Origin: Alistipes sp.
GTDB taxonomy: Bacteria > Bacteroidota > Bacteroidia > Bacteroidales > Rikenellaceae
Direction: 5' to 3'
NCBI GenBank assembly: GCA_022511345.1
Contig: JAFLRR010000002.1
Location: forward strand, 1 to 64,000
Length of the DNA stretch: 64,000 bases
Each line of letters opens with the position of its first letter. The first letter of the stretch is position 1. This document shows, piece after piece, positions 34,464 through 43,832 of the stretch. A model generated the notes under the pieces. It did not search any database. It was given only the letters and a program-made list of their open reading frames with translations, and was not told the origin of the DNA. The translations under genes and the position numbers were made by a program.

Positions 34464-35249
34464 CTATCTGTTTTCAGCTACCCAGCGGGTCAGCTCTGCA
34501 AAGTCTGCTACCGACAGCTGCTCGGCACGGCGCGAGAAGAACTCGTGTTCGCGGCCGCCGAACGAGCCGAATACGCTGCGCAACGAGTTGCGAATCATCT
34601 TCCTGCGCTGACTGAACGAGGCCTTCACCACGCGCACGAACAACTCCTCGTCGCAGTCGAGCGATGAAACCATGTTGCGCCGCAGTCTTATCACAGCGCT
34701 CTTGACCTTCGGCGGCGGGTTGAATACCGATTCGTTCACGGTGAACAGATACTCTATGTCGTACCAGGCCTGCAGTAGTACGCTCAATATTCCGTATTCG
34801 CGCGAGCCGGGCGGCTCGGCAATGCGAACAGCCACCTCCTTCTGTATCATGCCTACGCACTCGGGCACCAGGTTGCGGTTTTCGAGAATCTTGAAGAATA
34901 TCTGCGACGAGATGTTGTAGGGGAAGTTGCCTATGATTTTGACCCCGGCGGCGAAGTCGGCGCCGAGGTTGCACTTCAGAAAATCGCATTCGCGCAGCCG
35001 GGGCGCGAACTCGGGGTAGTGGGCCTGAAGATAGGCTATGCTCTCGGAGTCGATTTCGGCTCCGTAGGTGGTTATGTCGTCGCGCCCGAGCAGGAACTGC
35101 GTCAGCACGCCCATTCCGCAGCCTACCTCCAGCACATCGCACGGATTGTCGGCCGTACCGCCCGACAGCGAGTTGCATATCTTGCGGGCGATGTTCAAAT
35201 CGACCAGGAAGTGCTGGCCGAGCGATTTCTTTGGGCGCACGTCACTCAT
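34464..35249 (-). CDS. rsmA: 16S rRNA (adenine1518-N6/adenine1519-N6)-dimethyltransferase
   Basis: 261 residues (KsgA). It dimethylates the two adjacent adenosines in the helix 45 loop late in 30S assembly. Motifs: KKSLGQHFLVDLNIARKI at the N-terminus, VLEVGCGMGVLTQFLL (SAM motif I), GAEIDSESI, IGNFPYNISSQIFFKIL (the NLPY-type catalytic motif IV, here NFPY) and FNPPPKVKSAVIRLR. Its start overlaps the end of the P-type ATPase gene by 8 bp, so it is the last gene of the mre operon. Confidence 0.97.
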   Translation of the reverse strand: MSDVRPKKSLGQHFLVDLNIARKICNSLSGGTADNPCDVLEVGCGMGVLTQFLLGRDDITTYGAEIDSESIAYLQAHYPEFAPRLRECDFLKCNLGADFAAGVKIIGNFPYNISSQIFFKILENRNLVPECVGMIQKEVAVRIAEPPGSREYGILSVLLQAWYDIEYLFTVNESVFNPPPKVKSAVIRLRRNMVSSLDCDEELFVRVVKASFSQRRKMIRNSLRSVFGSFGGREHEFFSRRAEQLSVADFAELTRWVAENR

Positions 35250-37839
35250 TGGTCTGCATGTTTGTTTTTTTGCATTCGCCGCGGCGCTGCGCAGCCCGGA
35301 TAATCTCGCCGGCTATGGCCGTGAGCGATGTGGCGGCTATGATTGCCGCAAGCGCTGCCGCCGGAAGCGGCACGCAGCGGAATACATCTCCGCCGAATTC
35401 CACTATCGCTATCTGTCCTATGGCCGTCAGCACGACTACGGCGGTGAATGTCTTGGTTTTCAGCAAGTCGCCGAATACGCTGCGGCGGCTGGCGAATCCT
35501 TTGGCGTTGAACATGTTCCACACCTGCAGGAATACGAACACCGTGAAAAATACGGTCATGTGCAGCTCGCTGTCTTGCCCGAACAGCCGCCTGCCGCCGA
35601 AGAGCCCTGCCAGCATCACCGCCACGAATGCCGAGCCGAAGCCGAGTATGTTTCGTGCCATGGCGGGCGTTATGATAAACTCGTCGCGCGGCCGGGGCTT
35701 GTCGCGCATCACCTCGCGCGACGGCGGCAGCGAGGCCATGGCCATGGCTGCGAATGTGTCCATTATCAGATTCACCCACAGTATCTGCACCACCGTGAGC
35801 GGCAGTTCGCTGCCGCAGACCGTGCCTGCGAATACGGTGACTATGGCCGCGAAGTTGACCGTGAGCTGGAAGAGCACGAACCGCTGAATGTTGCGGTAGA
35901 GCGAGCGTCCCCACATCACGGCCGAGGTTATCGAGGCGAACGAGTCGTCGAGCAGCGTTATGTCGCTGGCCTCCTTGGCTACCGACGTGCCGCTGCCCAT
36001 CGAGAGACCCACGTTGGCATAGTTGAGAGCCGGCGCGTCGTTCGTGCCGTCGCCCGTCACGGCCACTATCTCGCCGCGGCGCTGCAGCAGCGACACCAGC
36101 CGCTGCTTGTCGGCAGGTCTTGCGCGGGCCATGATTCTTATCTCGCCAGCGCGCTCCAAAGCCTCTTCGTCGCTCATGGCGGCGAATGCCGGGCCCGTGA
36201 CGAGCGCTTTTTCCATGTCGGTGCCATCGTCCCATAATCCTATGCGACGGGCTATCTCCACGGCTGTGGCAGCCGTGTCGCCGGTGATGATTTTCACCTC
36301 TATGCCAGCCTCGAGACACTCTCTGACAGCTGCCGGGACATCTTCGCGCACGGGGTCGAGTATGCCCGCTATGTACGCCAGGCTCATACCGCCCTGGTCC
36401 ATTGCCTGGTCGCATGTCGAGGCGGCGGTTGGAGCGTATGCCACGGCCAGCGTGCGCATGGCGCGGCTCTGATAGTCTACGAGCGCTGCCGAGGCCTCCT
36501 GGCTGTCGAATCCGCTGCACAGCGCCAGAACCCTCTCGGGCGCTCCCTTGACGAAGAGCATGCGTCCGTGCGGAGTCTCGGCAATGGTTGCCATATATTT
36601 GCGTTCGGCCGAGAATGTCACGCGGTCGATGATTCGCGAGCTGGCCCGCAGCGCCTCGCAGTCGCAGCCGTCGTCATGCAGCCGCAGCAGCAGGGCTCCC
36701 TCGGTGGGGTTGCCGGCTATGTTGCCGTCGGCGGCGATGAATGCCGTTGAGTTCACGGCCGTGGAGTATGCCGCCAGTCGGGGGTCGGCTCCCTGCGGGA
36801 TGTACATCTGCTCGACGGCCATGCGGTTGAGCGTCAGCGTGCCCGTCTTGTCGGTGCATATTACCGTCACGGCGCCCATTGTCTCGCAGGCATGCATGTT
36901 TCGCACGAGGTTGCGGGTCTTGAGCATGCGGTGCATGGACATTGCCAGCGAGAGCGTTATGCTCATCGGCAGCCCCTCGGGTACGGCCATGACCGTTATG
37001 GCCACCGAGACCATGAATGCGTGCAGCAGAGTCTTTGATACGGCCAGCCATCCGGCGCCCCATGTCCCTTCGACTGCCGCACCGCGTATGATGAGCGCCG
37101 CGAATACCGCTATGGCCAGCGCCGTTCCGACCTTGCCTATGAGTTGCGAGAGTCGAGTGAGCTGTATGGACAGAGGCGTGCGTTCGCTGGTGTCTATCGA
37201 GGCGAGCTTGCTTACGCTGCCCGCTTCGGTGCTGTCGCCCACGGCCGTCACCTCGAATACTCCGTAGCCGTCGAGCACCGTGGTGCCGCGCAGCACCATG
37301 TTCGAGGGATATGCCGCCTCGGCGTCGAGATGTTCACGGTCGGCGCACTTGGCCGTGTGAGGCTCGCCCGTCAGGGTCGACTCGTCGACCGACAGCGACA
37401 CGGCCTCCACCAGCACTCCGTCGGCCGGCACCGTCTCGCCCGTTTCGATACATACCGTGTCGCCTACGACCACCTCGCAGCGCGGAATCTGCATTACGGC
37501 TCCATCGCGCAGAACCTTGACCGGAGTCAGGTCGTTGACCGTGTTGAGTTTGCGGAATCGGCGCATGGCCTTCAGCTCGAAGAAGAATCCCACGAACGTT
37601 GCCAGCACTATGGCGCAGATTATTCCGACGGTCTCGGTGAAGTCTCGGTCGACGAAAGCCACGGCCAGCGACAGCGCGGCTGCCACCGACAGCACCACTA
37701 TCATGGGGTCGCGGAACTTCTCGACCAACAGCGGCCATGCCGAGCGGTCGGGCGGCGGGGTTATGACATTGGAGCCGTTAAGCTGGCGGCTCTGCTCGAC
37801 CTGTGCGGCCGAAAGTCCTGGATTGCCGTCGTGTCTCAT
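35242..37839 (-). CDS. Cation-translocating P-type ATPase (calcium-type)
   Basis: 865 residues. The phosphorylation motif is CTDKTGTLTLNRM near residue 335. TM4 carries VPEGLPMSITLSLAMSMHRM, the PEGLP form found in calcium (PMCA-like) pumps. TGES appears as LTGEP in the actuator domain (DESTLTGEPHTAK). The nucleotide-binding motif is VKGAPERVL, the hinge is VTGDGTNDAPALNYANVGLS, and C-terminal helices contain NLIMDTFAAMAMA. It likely exports Ca2+ or exchanges a related cation. Its ATG overlaps the stop of rodA (ATGA) and its end overlaps rsmA, so it is embedded in the cell-shape operon, which is unusual. Confidence 0.9.
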   Translation of the reverse strand: MRHDGNPGLSAAQVEQSRQLNGSNVITPPPDRSAWPLLVEKFRDPMIVVLSVAAALSLAVAFVDRDFTETVGIICAIVLATFVGFFFELKAMRRFRKLNTVNDLTPVKVLRDGAVMQIPRCEVVVGDTVCIETGETVPADGVLVEAVSLSVDESTLTGEPHTAKCADREHLDAEAAYPSNMVLRGTTVLDGYGVFEVTAVGDSTEAGSVSKLASIDTSERTPLSIQLTRLSQLIGKVGTALAIAVFAALIIRGAAVEGTWGAGWLAVSKTLLHAFMVSVAITVMAVPEGLPMSITLSLAMSMHRMLKTRNLVRNMHACETMGAVTVICTDKTGTLTLNRMAVEQMYIPQGADPRLAAYSTAVNSTAFIAADGNIAGNPTEGALLLRLHDDGCDCEALRASSRIIDRVTFSAERKYMATIAETPHGRMLFVKGAPERVLALCSGFDSQEASAALVDYQSRAMRTLAVAYAPTAASTCDQAMDQGGMSLAYIAGILDPVREDVPAAVRECLEAGIEVKIITGDTAATAVEIARRIGLWDDGTDMEKALVTGPAFAAMSDEEALERAGEIRIMARARPADKQRLVSLLQRRGEIVAVTGDGTNDAPALNYANVGLSMGSGTSVAKEASDITLLDDSFASITSAVMWGRSLYRNIQRFVLFQLTVNFAAIVTVFAGTVCGSELPLTVVQILWVNLIMDTFAAMAMASLPPSREVMRDKPRPRDEFIITPAMARNILGFGSAFVAVMLAGLFGGRRLFGQDSELHMTVFFTVFVFLQVWNMFNAKGFASRRSVFGDLLKTKTFTAVVVLTAIGQIAIVEFGGDVFRCVPLPAAALAAIIAATSLTAIAGEIIRAAQRRGECKKTNMQTNE

Positions 37840-39284
37840 AGGGCTCCGGGACTATTACGGCGCATCGAGGCATCGAGACGCACGGCTATGAAAATCAGTA
37901 TCGTGAAGGCTATCAGCGACGAGCCTCCATAGCTTATCAGCGGCAGCGGTATTCCCATCACGGGCATCAGTCCGATGGTCATGCCGATGTTGACCAGCAC
38001 GTGGAACAGCAGTATGGCCGCCACGCAGTAGCAGTATATCCGCCCGAATGGCTCCTGCTGCCTGTCGCCGAGGTGCATCAGCCGCAGAATGAGCGCGCAG
38101 AATAGACCCAGCACAATCAGGCTGCCTATGAATCCGTGCTCCTCGCCCACGGTGCAGAATATGAAGTCGGTGTGTTTCTCGGGCACGAAGCTGTATTTGA
38201 CCTGCGTGCCTTCGAAGAATCCTTTGCCTGCGAAACCGCCCGAACCTATGGCTATTTTGGCCTGTCTGACGTTGTAGTCGGCGCCGTGCGGGTCGTTCGT
38301 TATGCCTAAGAAGCTGTGTATGCGGTCGCGCTGGTGGTCTTTGAGCACCGAGTTGAATATGTAGTCGGTCGTGGGCAGGAATATCATCGCTCCGACGAAC
38401 AGCATCATCGTTATGTAGATGTTTGTCAGGTTGTTGCGGAATGCATATACGGCTACCGGAACCAGCGACAGACATGTCACCGTCAGAAGGCAGGCGTAGG
38501 CGCTCAGCCGGCCGGGCGAGATTATGCCGCCGGCAATGTATAGCAGTATGGTCCAGAATGCCAGCGAGGCCAGATATACTATGCGCGTTTTTACTCCGCT
38601 CTCGGTTGCGGCGAGCGTGCAGACGAGTATCAGCAATATCAGTATGGTCATCGGCGTGAGCAGAAACGATATTATGAATAACGTCGCTATGAGCAGTATT
38701 GGCACGCAGAGCCTGTTGTCGAGGCCTTCGCGGTAGAGTACGAATAGAAACGAGCCGAGCACGATGCCCGAGCCGGTGTCGTTCTGCATGATGATAATCA
38801 GCAGCGGCAGACCTATGATGAATCCTATCTTCATCAGGTTGCCGAACCTCGATATGGAGAATGAATATGCGCTCATGGCCCTGGCCACGGCCAGCGCCGT
38901 GGCAATCTTTGCGAACTCCACGGGCTGCACCTTGAACGAGCCGAACTCGAACCACGCCTTGGCGCCGTTGACCTCTTTGCCTAACACGAGCGTTGCCAGC
39001 AGCAGCAGCAGACCGCCGATATAGGCCGGATAAGCGAACATGTGGTAGAATCGGGCGTCGAGCAGCAGCACGACCAGTCCGGTCGTTATCGCCACTGCGG
39101 CCCACACGATTTGCTTCATATAGAAGCGCGACATTGAGAATATTTCGGCGCTTTCGGCGCTCTCGTCGGTGAATGTGGCGCATGTAATGCTTATGCATCC
39201 CACTGCGAGCAGCAGCAGGTAGAGCAGCACCGTCCATCCGTCGACGCCCTCGAATATTTCGCCCGAGACTCTACTTCTTTGCAT
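37836..39284 (-). CDS. rodA: Rod-shape SEDS peptidoglycan polymerase RodA
   Basis: 482 residues from MQRSRVSGEIFEGVDGWT; an in-frame ATG at 39323 is possible but lies deep inside mrdA. It is polytopic with about ten hydrophobic segments. SEDS motifs are present: FKVQPVEFAKIATALAVAR (with the conserved Glu/Lys region), GKGFFEGTQVKYSFVPEKHTDFIFC in two parts, and a C-terminal GMTIGLMPVMGIPLPLISYGGSSL. It polymerises glycan strands together with the class b PBP encoded by mrdA, which it overlaps by 14 bp. It is followed by the P-type ATPase gene through an ATGA overlap. Confidence 0.95.
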   Translation of the reverse strand: MQRSRVSGEIFEGVDGWTVLLYLLLLAVGCISITCATFTDESAESAEIFSMSRFYMKQIVWAAVAITTGLVVLLLDARFYHMFAYPAYIGGLLLLLATLVLGKEVNGAKAWFEFGSFKVQPVEFAKIATALAVARAMSAYSFSISRFGNLMKIGFIIGLPLLIIIMQNDTGSGIVLGSFLFVLYREGLDNRLCVPILLIATLFIISFLLTPMTILILLILVCTLAATESGVKTRIVYLASLAFWTILLYIAGGIISPGRLSAYACLLTVTCLSLVPVAVYAFRNNLTNIYITMMLFVGAMIFLPTTDYIFNSVLKDHQRDRIHSFLGITNDPHGADYNVRQAKIAIGSGGFAGKGFFEGTQVKYSFVPEKHTDFIFCTVGEEHGFIGSLIVLGLFCALILRLMHLGDRQQEPFGRIYCYCVAAILLFHVLVNIGMTIGLMPVMGIPLPLISYGGSSLIAFTILIFIAVRLDASMRRNSPGAL

Positions 39285-41094
39285 ATGACGGATAGTAAAT
39301 GTGCTTGTTCTTGACGTAATCAACCAGCCACGGGCGCTTTATGGTGTCCGTGAGGTAGAACTCCTCTAAAAGCGAGGCTATGGGCAGCGCTGCCGAGGCG
39401 CCGAAGCCTCCGTTTTCGACATATACCGACAGCGCTATGCGCGGGTTGTCCTTGGGTGCGAATGTCAAGAATGTCGAGTGGTCCTGTCCGTGCGGATTCT
39501 GGGCCGTGCCGGTTTTGCCGCACACGTCCAGCCCCTGCAGCATTGCGCCCGTCGAGGTGCCGCCCACATTCACTCCGCGCCACATTCCCTCGGCTATCGG
39601 CTCGAAATACTTGGGGTCGACCGATGTGTAGCATCGTTCGTAGAATCGCGAGTCGATAGAATCCTGACCCTCTATCTTCTTGACTATGTGAGGTATGTAG
39701 TAGTATCCGCGATTGGCTATCGTCGCCGCCAGATTGGCCATCTGCAGCGGCGTGCATCCCAGCTCTCCCTGGCCTATTGAGAGCGAAATGACCGTCAGCG
39801 AATTCCACGAGCCGCGATAGCGCTTGTCGTAGAACTCCCGTTCGGGGACATATCCGCTGCCTTCGCCTATGAAGTCCGAGTCGAGCTTGCGGCCGAATCC
39901 GAAGCTGAGCACATGGTCGCGCCAGCGGTCGAAGTTGTCCTTCGTATTTCCGCCGTTGCGTTTGTTGTCGAGTATGTTGCGGAATACGTAGCAGAAGTAT
40001 GCGTTGCACGAGTTTGCCACGGCCGCGCGCAGGTCGAGCGGCGAGGCGTGGGCATGGCAGCCGACCTTCAGACGTCCGAAATGGTAGCCCATGCTGCACG
40101 GGTATGCCGTCGAGGTCGAGAGCACTCCCTCCTGCAGTCCGATGAGACCCTGCACCAGCTTGAATGTCGAGCCGGGAGGGTAGCGCGAGCTTACGGCACG
40201 GTTGAACATCGGCTTGCGCGGGTTGTTGAGCATGCTCATGTAGTTGTTGCCGCGCTCGCGTCCTACAAGGTCGTCGGGGTCGAACGTCGGCGAGGATACC
40301 ATCATCAGAATCTCGCCAGTCGAAGGCTCGATGGCCACCGCGGCGCCCACCTTGCCCTGCATGAGCTCCTCGGCGAATGCCTGCAGGCGGGCGTCGATTG
40401 TGCAGATTATGTATTTGCCCGGCTCGGGCAGCGTGTCGTAGCGTCCGTCCATGTACGAACCCTTTACCACGTTGCGGTTGTCGCGCTCGAGTATCTTCAC
40501 GCCCTTCTTTCCGCGCAGCACATCCTCATATGCCGACTCCACGCCGCTTATGCCGTAGTATTCGCCCTTGATGTAGCTGGGGTCGCGCTTGAGCAGCGAG
40601 GGCGGAACCTCGCCGACATGCCCCAGCAGGTTGCCGCCGATTTTGCGCGGGTATTGCCTCACCGTGCGGTAGACGGTGTAGAATCCGGGTATGTTCAGCT
40701 CGTCGAGGCGCAGCTTGGCCTCGGTGGGCAGGAACTCTACGGCTTTGTATGGAATGCGCGGCTGGGTGCGGGCGTTGGCCAAAGCGCGACGCAGTCGCTC
40801 TACGGTGAGTCCCGTGACGGAGCATACGCGCACCGTGTCGAATCCGCGGCGGTCCATTTCGCGGGCCACGACCATCAAGTCGTAGCACTCCTTGCTCTGT
40901 ACCAGATATTCGCCGTTGCGGTCGAATACCTCGCCGCGCGGCGGGTACTGCACCTCTCGGCGCAGGGTGTTGCTCTCGGAGAGAGCTCCGTAGCGGTCGC
41001 CGTCGACTATCTGCAGATAGAACAGACGTCCGAGGATTACGATGAATATCACCAGCACGACCATCTGAAGCGTGCGTGTCCTGCGTCCCGTCAT
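39271..41094 (-). CDS. mrdA: Penicillin-binding protein 2 (transpeptidase)
   Basis: 607 residues. An N-terminal membrane helix (MVVLVIFIVILGRLFYLQI) precedes the dimerisation/pedestal region (YPPRGEVFDRNGEYLVQS). The transpeptidase domain has the SxxK motif in SSRYPPGSTFKLVQG (Ser of STFK), the SxN motif in VANSCNAYFC, and the KTGTAQNPHGQ box. It crosslinks peptidoglycan during elongation as partner of RodA. It is coupled to mreD by an ATGA overlap and to rodA by a 14-bp overlap. Confidence 0.97.
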   Translation of the reverse strand: MTGRRTRTLQMVVLVIFIVILGRLFYLQIVDGDRYGALSESNTLRREVQYPPRGEVFDRNGEYLVQSKECYDLMVVAREMDRRGFDTVRVCSVTGLTVERLRRALANARTQPRIPYKAVEFLPTEAKLRLDELNIPGFYTVYRTVRQYPRKIGGNLLGHVGEVPPSLLKRDPSYIKGEYYGISGVESAYEDVLRGKKGVKILERDNRNVVKGSYMDGRYDTLPEPGKYIICTIDARLQAFAEELMQGKVGAAVAIEPSTGEILMMVSSPTFDPDDLVGRERGNNYMSMLNNPRKPMFNRAVSSRYPPGSTFKLVQGLIGLQEGVLSTSTAYPCSMGYHFGRLKVGCHAHASPLDLRAAVANSCNAYFCYVFRNILDNKRNGGNTKDNFDRWRDHVLSFGFGRKLDSDFIGEGSGYVPEREFYDKRYRGSWNSLTVISLSIGQGELGCTPLQMANLAATIANRGYYYIPHIVKKIEGQDSIDSRFYERCYTSVDPKYFEPIAEGMWRGVNVGGTSTGAMLQGLDVCGKTGTAQNPHGQDHSTFLTFAPKDNPRIALSVYVENGGFGASAALPIASLLEEFYLTDTIKRPWLVDYVKNKHIYYPSYAKK

Positions 41095-41606
41095 TTGCTC
41101 GATACGTTGAGGTTGAACAAGCGTGCCGCCAGCAGCACGAATAACAGCGTGAACGAGCCGCTGAGGAGCAGGCGCAGCAGTGCGTAACCTATGCCGGCCG
41201 CCGAGAGCGATTCGAGCAGGAAGAATATTCCGTGGTGTATGAATACCAGGGCCGCGGCGTAGCGTATGAATCGGCCCTCGTTGCCGAAGAGCTGGGCCGA
41301 GGGCACTCCGCCGCGCATCTCGTCACGGTCGCGGAAGAGCGACAGCAGCGGCTGGCGTATGAATGCCGCGGCCATTGTCGCTGCGGCGTTCAGGCCCGCG
41401 CCAGCTGTGAAGAGGTCGGCCACCATTCCTGTGGCGCCGCCGGCCAGCAGCATCACCACGGGCAGCGTCTCGACCGGCAACAATACGATTATTACTATGT
41501 ATACCAGAGGATTGAAGCACGAACCTATCGCCAGATTGTCGAACAGCAGTATCTGCAGCAGCATGGCCGCAGCGCACAATTTCAGATATGGGATTATGCG
41601 ATACAT
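41091..41606 (-). CDS. mreD: Rod shape-determining protein MreD
   Basis: 171 residues. Five to six hydrophobic helices span the protein (LKLCAAAMLLQILLF, VIIVLLPVETLPVVMLLAGGATGMVADLF, ALVFIHHGIFFLLESL, SFTLLFVLLAARLF), as expected for MreD. Sequence conservation is low in this family, so the call rests on topology and position between mreC and mrdA. It overlaps mrdA by 4 bp (ATGA) and follows mreC by 11 bp. Confidence 0.88.
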   Translation of the reverse strand: MYRIIPYLKLCAAAMLLQILLFDNLAIGSCFNPLVYIVIIVLLPVETLPVVMLLAGGATGMVADLFTAGAGLNAAATMAAAFIRQPLLSLFRDRDEMRGGVPSAQLFGNEGRFIRYAAALVFIHHGIFFLLESLSAAGIGYALLRLLLSGSFTLLFVLLAARLFNLNVSSK

Positions 41607-41617
41607 TGCCTTCGGTT

Positions 41618-42469
41618 TCAGATTCGTCCGTTTTCCTTGGCTGCCGATTTCAGCGCCTCGATTTCGTCATGTCCGTCGAAGTCCACGAGCACCACGCGCC
41701 GCAGCGCCGAGATGTCTGTTGCCAGCTCGACGTCGAGTTCATAGGCCGTGCGGGTCTCGTTTATTTCGAAGTCGCGGATGAAGCCGATGGTCACGCCTTC
41801 GGGGAAGTATGTCGAGTATCCGGTCGAGACTATTGTGTCGCCCCGGTGCGGCTCGGCATATTTCGACAGCTCGCTCATCGATACGTTGTGTATTCCGTGT
41901 CCGTTCCACTTTATGGAGCCCGAATGGCCTCCGCCGTTGAGTATCCGGCCGCTGGCGCGGAACGAGGTGTTGAGCACGGGCATTATTATCGAGTATCGCT
42001 CCGAGCAGTCTACGACATATCCTACCATGGCGCCGTCGGGCGACACTGCGGCCATCGAGCTCTTCACTCCGTCGTCCATGCCCTTGTCTATTACCATGAA
42101 GTTGTCGTTGCGGTTCACGGACATGCTCACTACGCGGGCGGGCATGTATACATATCGGCCCCAGGAGAGCTCCGCCGCGTCGCTGTCGCTTTCTGGGCTC
42201 TCGTCGCCAGCCGGCTGCATTGCCGAGAGACGGTTTTCGAGTTCGGCGATGCGGCCGAGCAGAATGTCGTTTTCGCGCCGCAGCGAGAAGTAGCGTCCGG
42301 CCTCGGTGAATGCGCCGTTTATGCCGCCGACTATTCTGCTGGCGCGTGTGAGCAGCTTGGCACGCGTGTACGGCGTGGAGTGGGCATAGCAGTTCAGCGC
42401 CACCGCTTCGAGAGCGATGAAGAGCAGGAACACATACGTGCTGCGTATGAACTCTATAAGTCTGCGCAT
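41618..42469 (-). CDS. mreC: Rod shape-determining protein MreC
   Basis: 283 residues. A single N-terminal membrane helix (STYVFLLFIALEAVALNCY) is followed by a coiled coil (LRRENDILLGRIAELENRLSAM split over the segment). The periplasmic beta-rich MreC domain includes YMPARVVSMSVNRNDNFMVI, DKGMDDGVKSSMAAVSPDGAMV, VSTGYSTYFPEGVTIGFI and a C-terminal VVLVDFDGHDE. It scaffolds PBP2/RodA to MreB. It lies 13 bp after mreB and 11 bp before mreD. Confidence 0.95.
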   Translation of the reverse strand: MRRLIEFIRSTYVFLLFIALEAVALNCYAHSTPYTRAKLLTRASRIVGGINGAFTEAGRYFSLRRENDILLGRIAELENRLSAMQPAGDESPESDSDAAELSWGRYVYMPARVVSMSVNRNDNFMVIDKGMDDGVKSSMAAVSPDGAMVGYVVDCSERYSIIMPVLNTSFRASGRILNGGGHSGSIKWNGHGIHNVSMSELSKYAEPHRGDTIVSTGYSTYFPEGVTIGFIRDFEINETRTAYELDVELATDISALRRVVLVDFDGHDEIEALKSAAKENGRI

Positions 42470-42482
42470 CGTGCCCGGCGGA

Positions 42483-43505
42483 CTATCCCTTCATCAGGAA
42501 CGAGAAGCGGTTGATGTTCTTGAGTGCTATGTCCGTACCGCGAGCTATGGCGCGCAGCGGATCCTCTGCGATGTGGAATGGCAGACCCGTCTTCTCGTGC
42601 AGACGCTTGTCCAGACCCTTTATCAGCGCGCCGCCGCCGGCCAGATAGATGCCGTTCTTGACTATGTCGGCATACAGCTCGGGGGGCATAGAGCCCAGAA
42701 CCTTCATCAGGGCGTCGTCGAGCTTTGTGAGCGAGTTTTCGAGCGCGTATGCTATCTCGGTATAGTTGAGCGATATCTGCTGCGGGAGCGCCGTGAGCAT
42801 ATTGGGACCCGTCACTACGAAATCCTCGGGCTCCTGGTCGAGTTTTACCACAGCGGTTCCTATCGAGTGCTTGATGGCCTCGGCCGTGCGCTCGCCGATG
42901 CGTATCGAGTGCTGCTGGCGGACGTAGTTCTGAATCTCCGAGGTGAACACGTCGCCGGCTATGGTTATCGACTCCGAGCATACTATGCCGCCCAGCGATA
43001 TGCAGGCTATCTCCGACGTACCGCCGCCGATGTCTATGACCATGTTGCCCTCGGGCGCCTCGACATCCAGACCTGCGCCGAGAGCCGCCGCCATGGGCTC
43101 GTATATCATGAACACCTCGCGGCCTCCGGCATGCTCGGCCGAGTCGCGCACGGCGCGTATCTCGACGTTGGTCGAACCCGACGGGATGCAGATAACCATT
43201 CGCAGCGAGGGCGAGAATATTCCGCCCGAGGCCTTGACCTTCTTAATCATGCCGCGAAGCATGAGCTCCGTGGCGTTGAAGTCTGAGATCACGCCGTTCT
43301 TGAGCGGTCGTATGGTTTTGATGTTGGGGTTCTCCTTGCCCTGCATCATCTGCGCCTGGCGGCCTATTGCCACCACCTTGCCCGAGTGTACGTCGAGGGC
43401 TACTATCGAGGGCTCGTCGACGGCAACCTTGCCGTTGTGGAGTATCAACGTGTTGGCCGTTCCGAGGTCTATGGCCAACTCCTGTGTAAGCGAAAAAAAT
43501 CCCAT
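42483..43505 (-). CDS. mreB: Rod shape-determining actin homologue MreB
   Basis: 340 residues. Motifs: AIDLGTANTLIL (phosphate 1), DIGGGTSEIACISLGG (phosphate 2), a MIYEPMAAALGAGLDV stretch, and a C-terminal GIYLAGGGALIKGLDKRL adenosine motif. The N-terminal FFSLTQELAID suggests an amphipathic membrane tether. It heads the mreBCD-mrdA-rodA-ATPase-rsmA operon. The leader is about 165 nt long from the -7 box at 43673-43680. Confidence 0.97.
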   Translation of the reverse strand: MGFFSLTQELAIDLGTANTLILHNGKVAVDEPSIVALDVHSGKVVAIGRQAQMMQGKENPNIKTIRPLKNGVISDFNATELMLRGMIKKVKASGGIFSPSLRMVICIPSGSTNVEIRAVRDSAEHAGGREVFMIYEPMAAALGAGLDVEAPEGNMVIDIGGGTSEIACISLGGIVCSESITIAGDVFTSEIQNYVRQQHSIRIGERTAEAIKHSIGTAVVKLDQEPEDFVVTGPNMLTALPQQISLNYTEIAYALENSLTKLDDALMKVLGSMPPELYADIVKNGIYLAGGGALIKGLDKRLHEKTGLPFHIAEDPLRAIARGTDIALKNINRFSFLMKG

Positions 43506-43672
43506 ATGTTAGTGTTTTTAATTTTAATCCTTTCAAACTGACTCCGCCGCCGTCCGGCTCTGGTGGTATAATGCGCTGCGCATCAACCGTTTGCCCTGCC
43601 TTTCGGCTTAGTGCAGCCCTCCGGCCCGGGCCTTCGTTGCCGCCTGTTCGGCGAGAGTTCTCCAATCAACGG

Positions 43673-43680
43673 CAAAGGTA
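43673..43680 (-). promoter_or_regulatory. -7 box for the mre operon
   Basis: TACCTTTG followed by C on the minus strand is an exact TAnnTTTG match, about 167 bases upstream of the mreB ATG. Confidence 0.7.
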
Positions 43681-43797
43681 TAAAATTATCGGATAAAAAC
43701 AGCCCGAAAACGCACTTTTCCGAGAAATATTCGACTCCTCCTCCGCGGCCGCGGAAAAAGGAGCGGCTGCGGGTGGTTGAAAGATGAGAAATTTTGT

Positions 43798-43805
43798 TAA
43801 TTTTG
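43798..43805 (+). promoter_or_regulatory. -7 box for gpsA-pgi
   Basis: TAATTTTG fits TAnnTTTG. TTGAAA about 20 bases upstream (43778-43783) fits the -33 element. It sets the gpsA start at 43833 or later. Confidence 0.75.
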
Positions 43806-43832
43806 TACTATGCAAATTCAGCGCATGACTTA

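Larger units (their letters stand above)
43506..43832. other. Divergent intergenic region between mreB and gpsA
   Basis: 327 bp with no gene. It holds the two facing promoters listed separately and a long (about 165-nt) GC-rich leader for mreB. A 140-codon minus-strand frame overlaps the mreB start, but it is out of phase with mreB and lacks protein-like composition. Confidence 0.6.
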
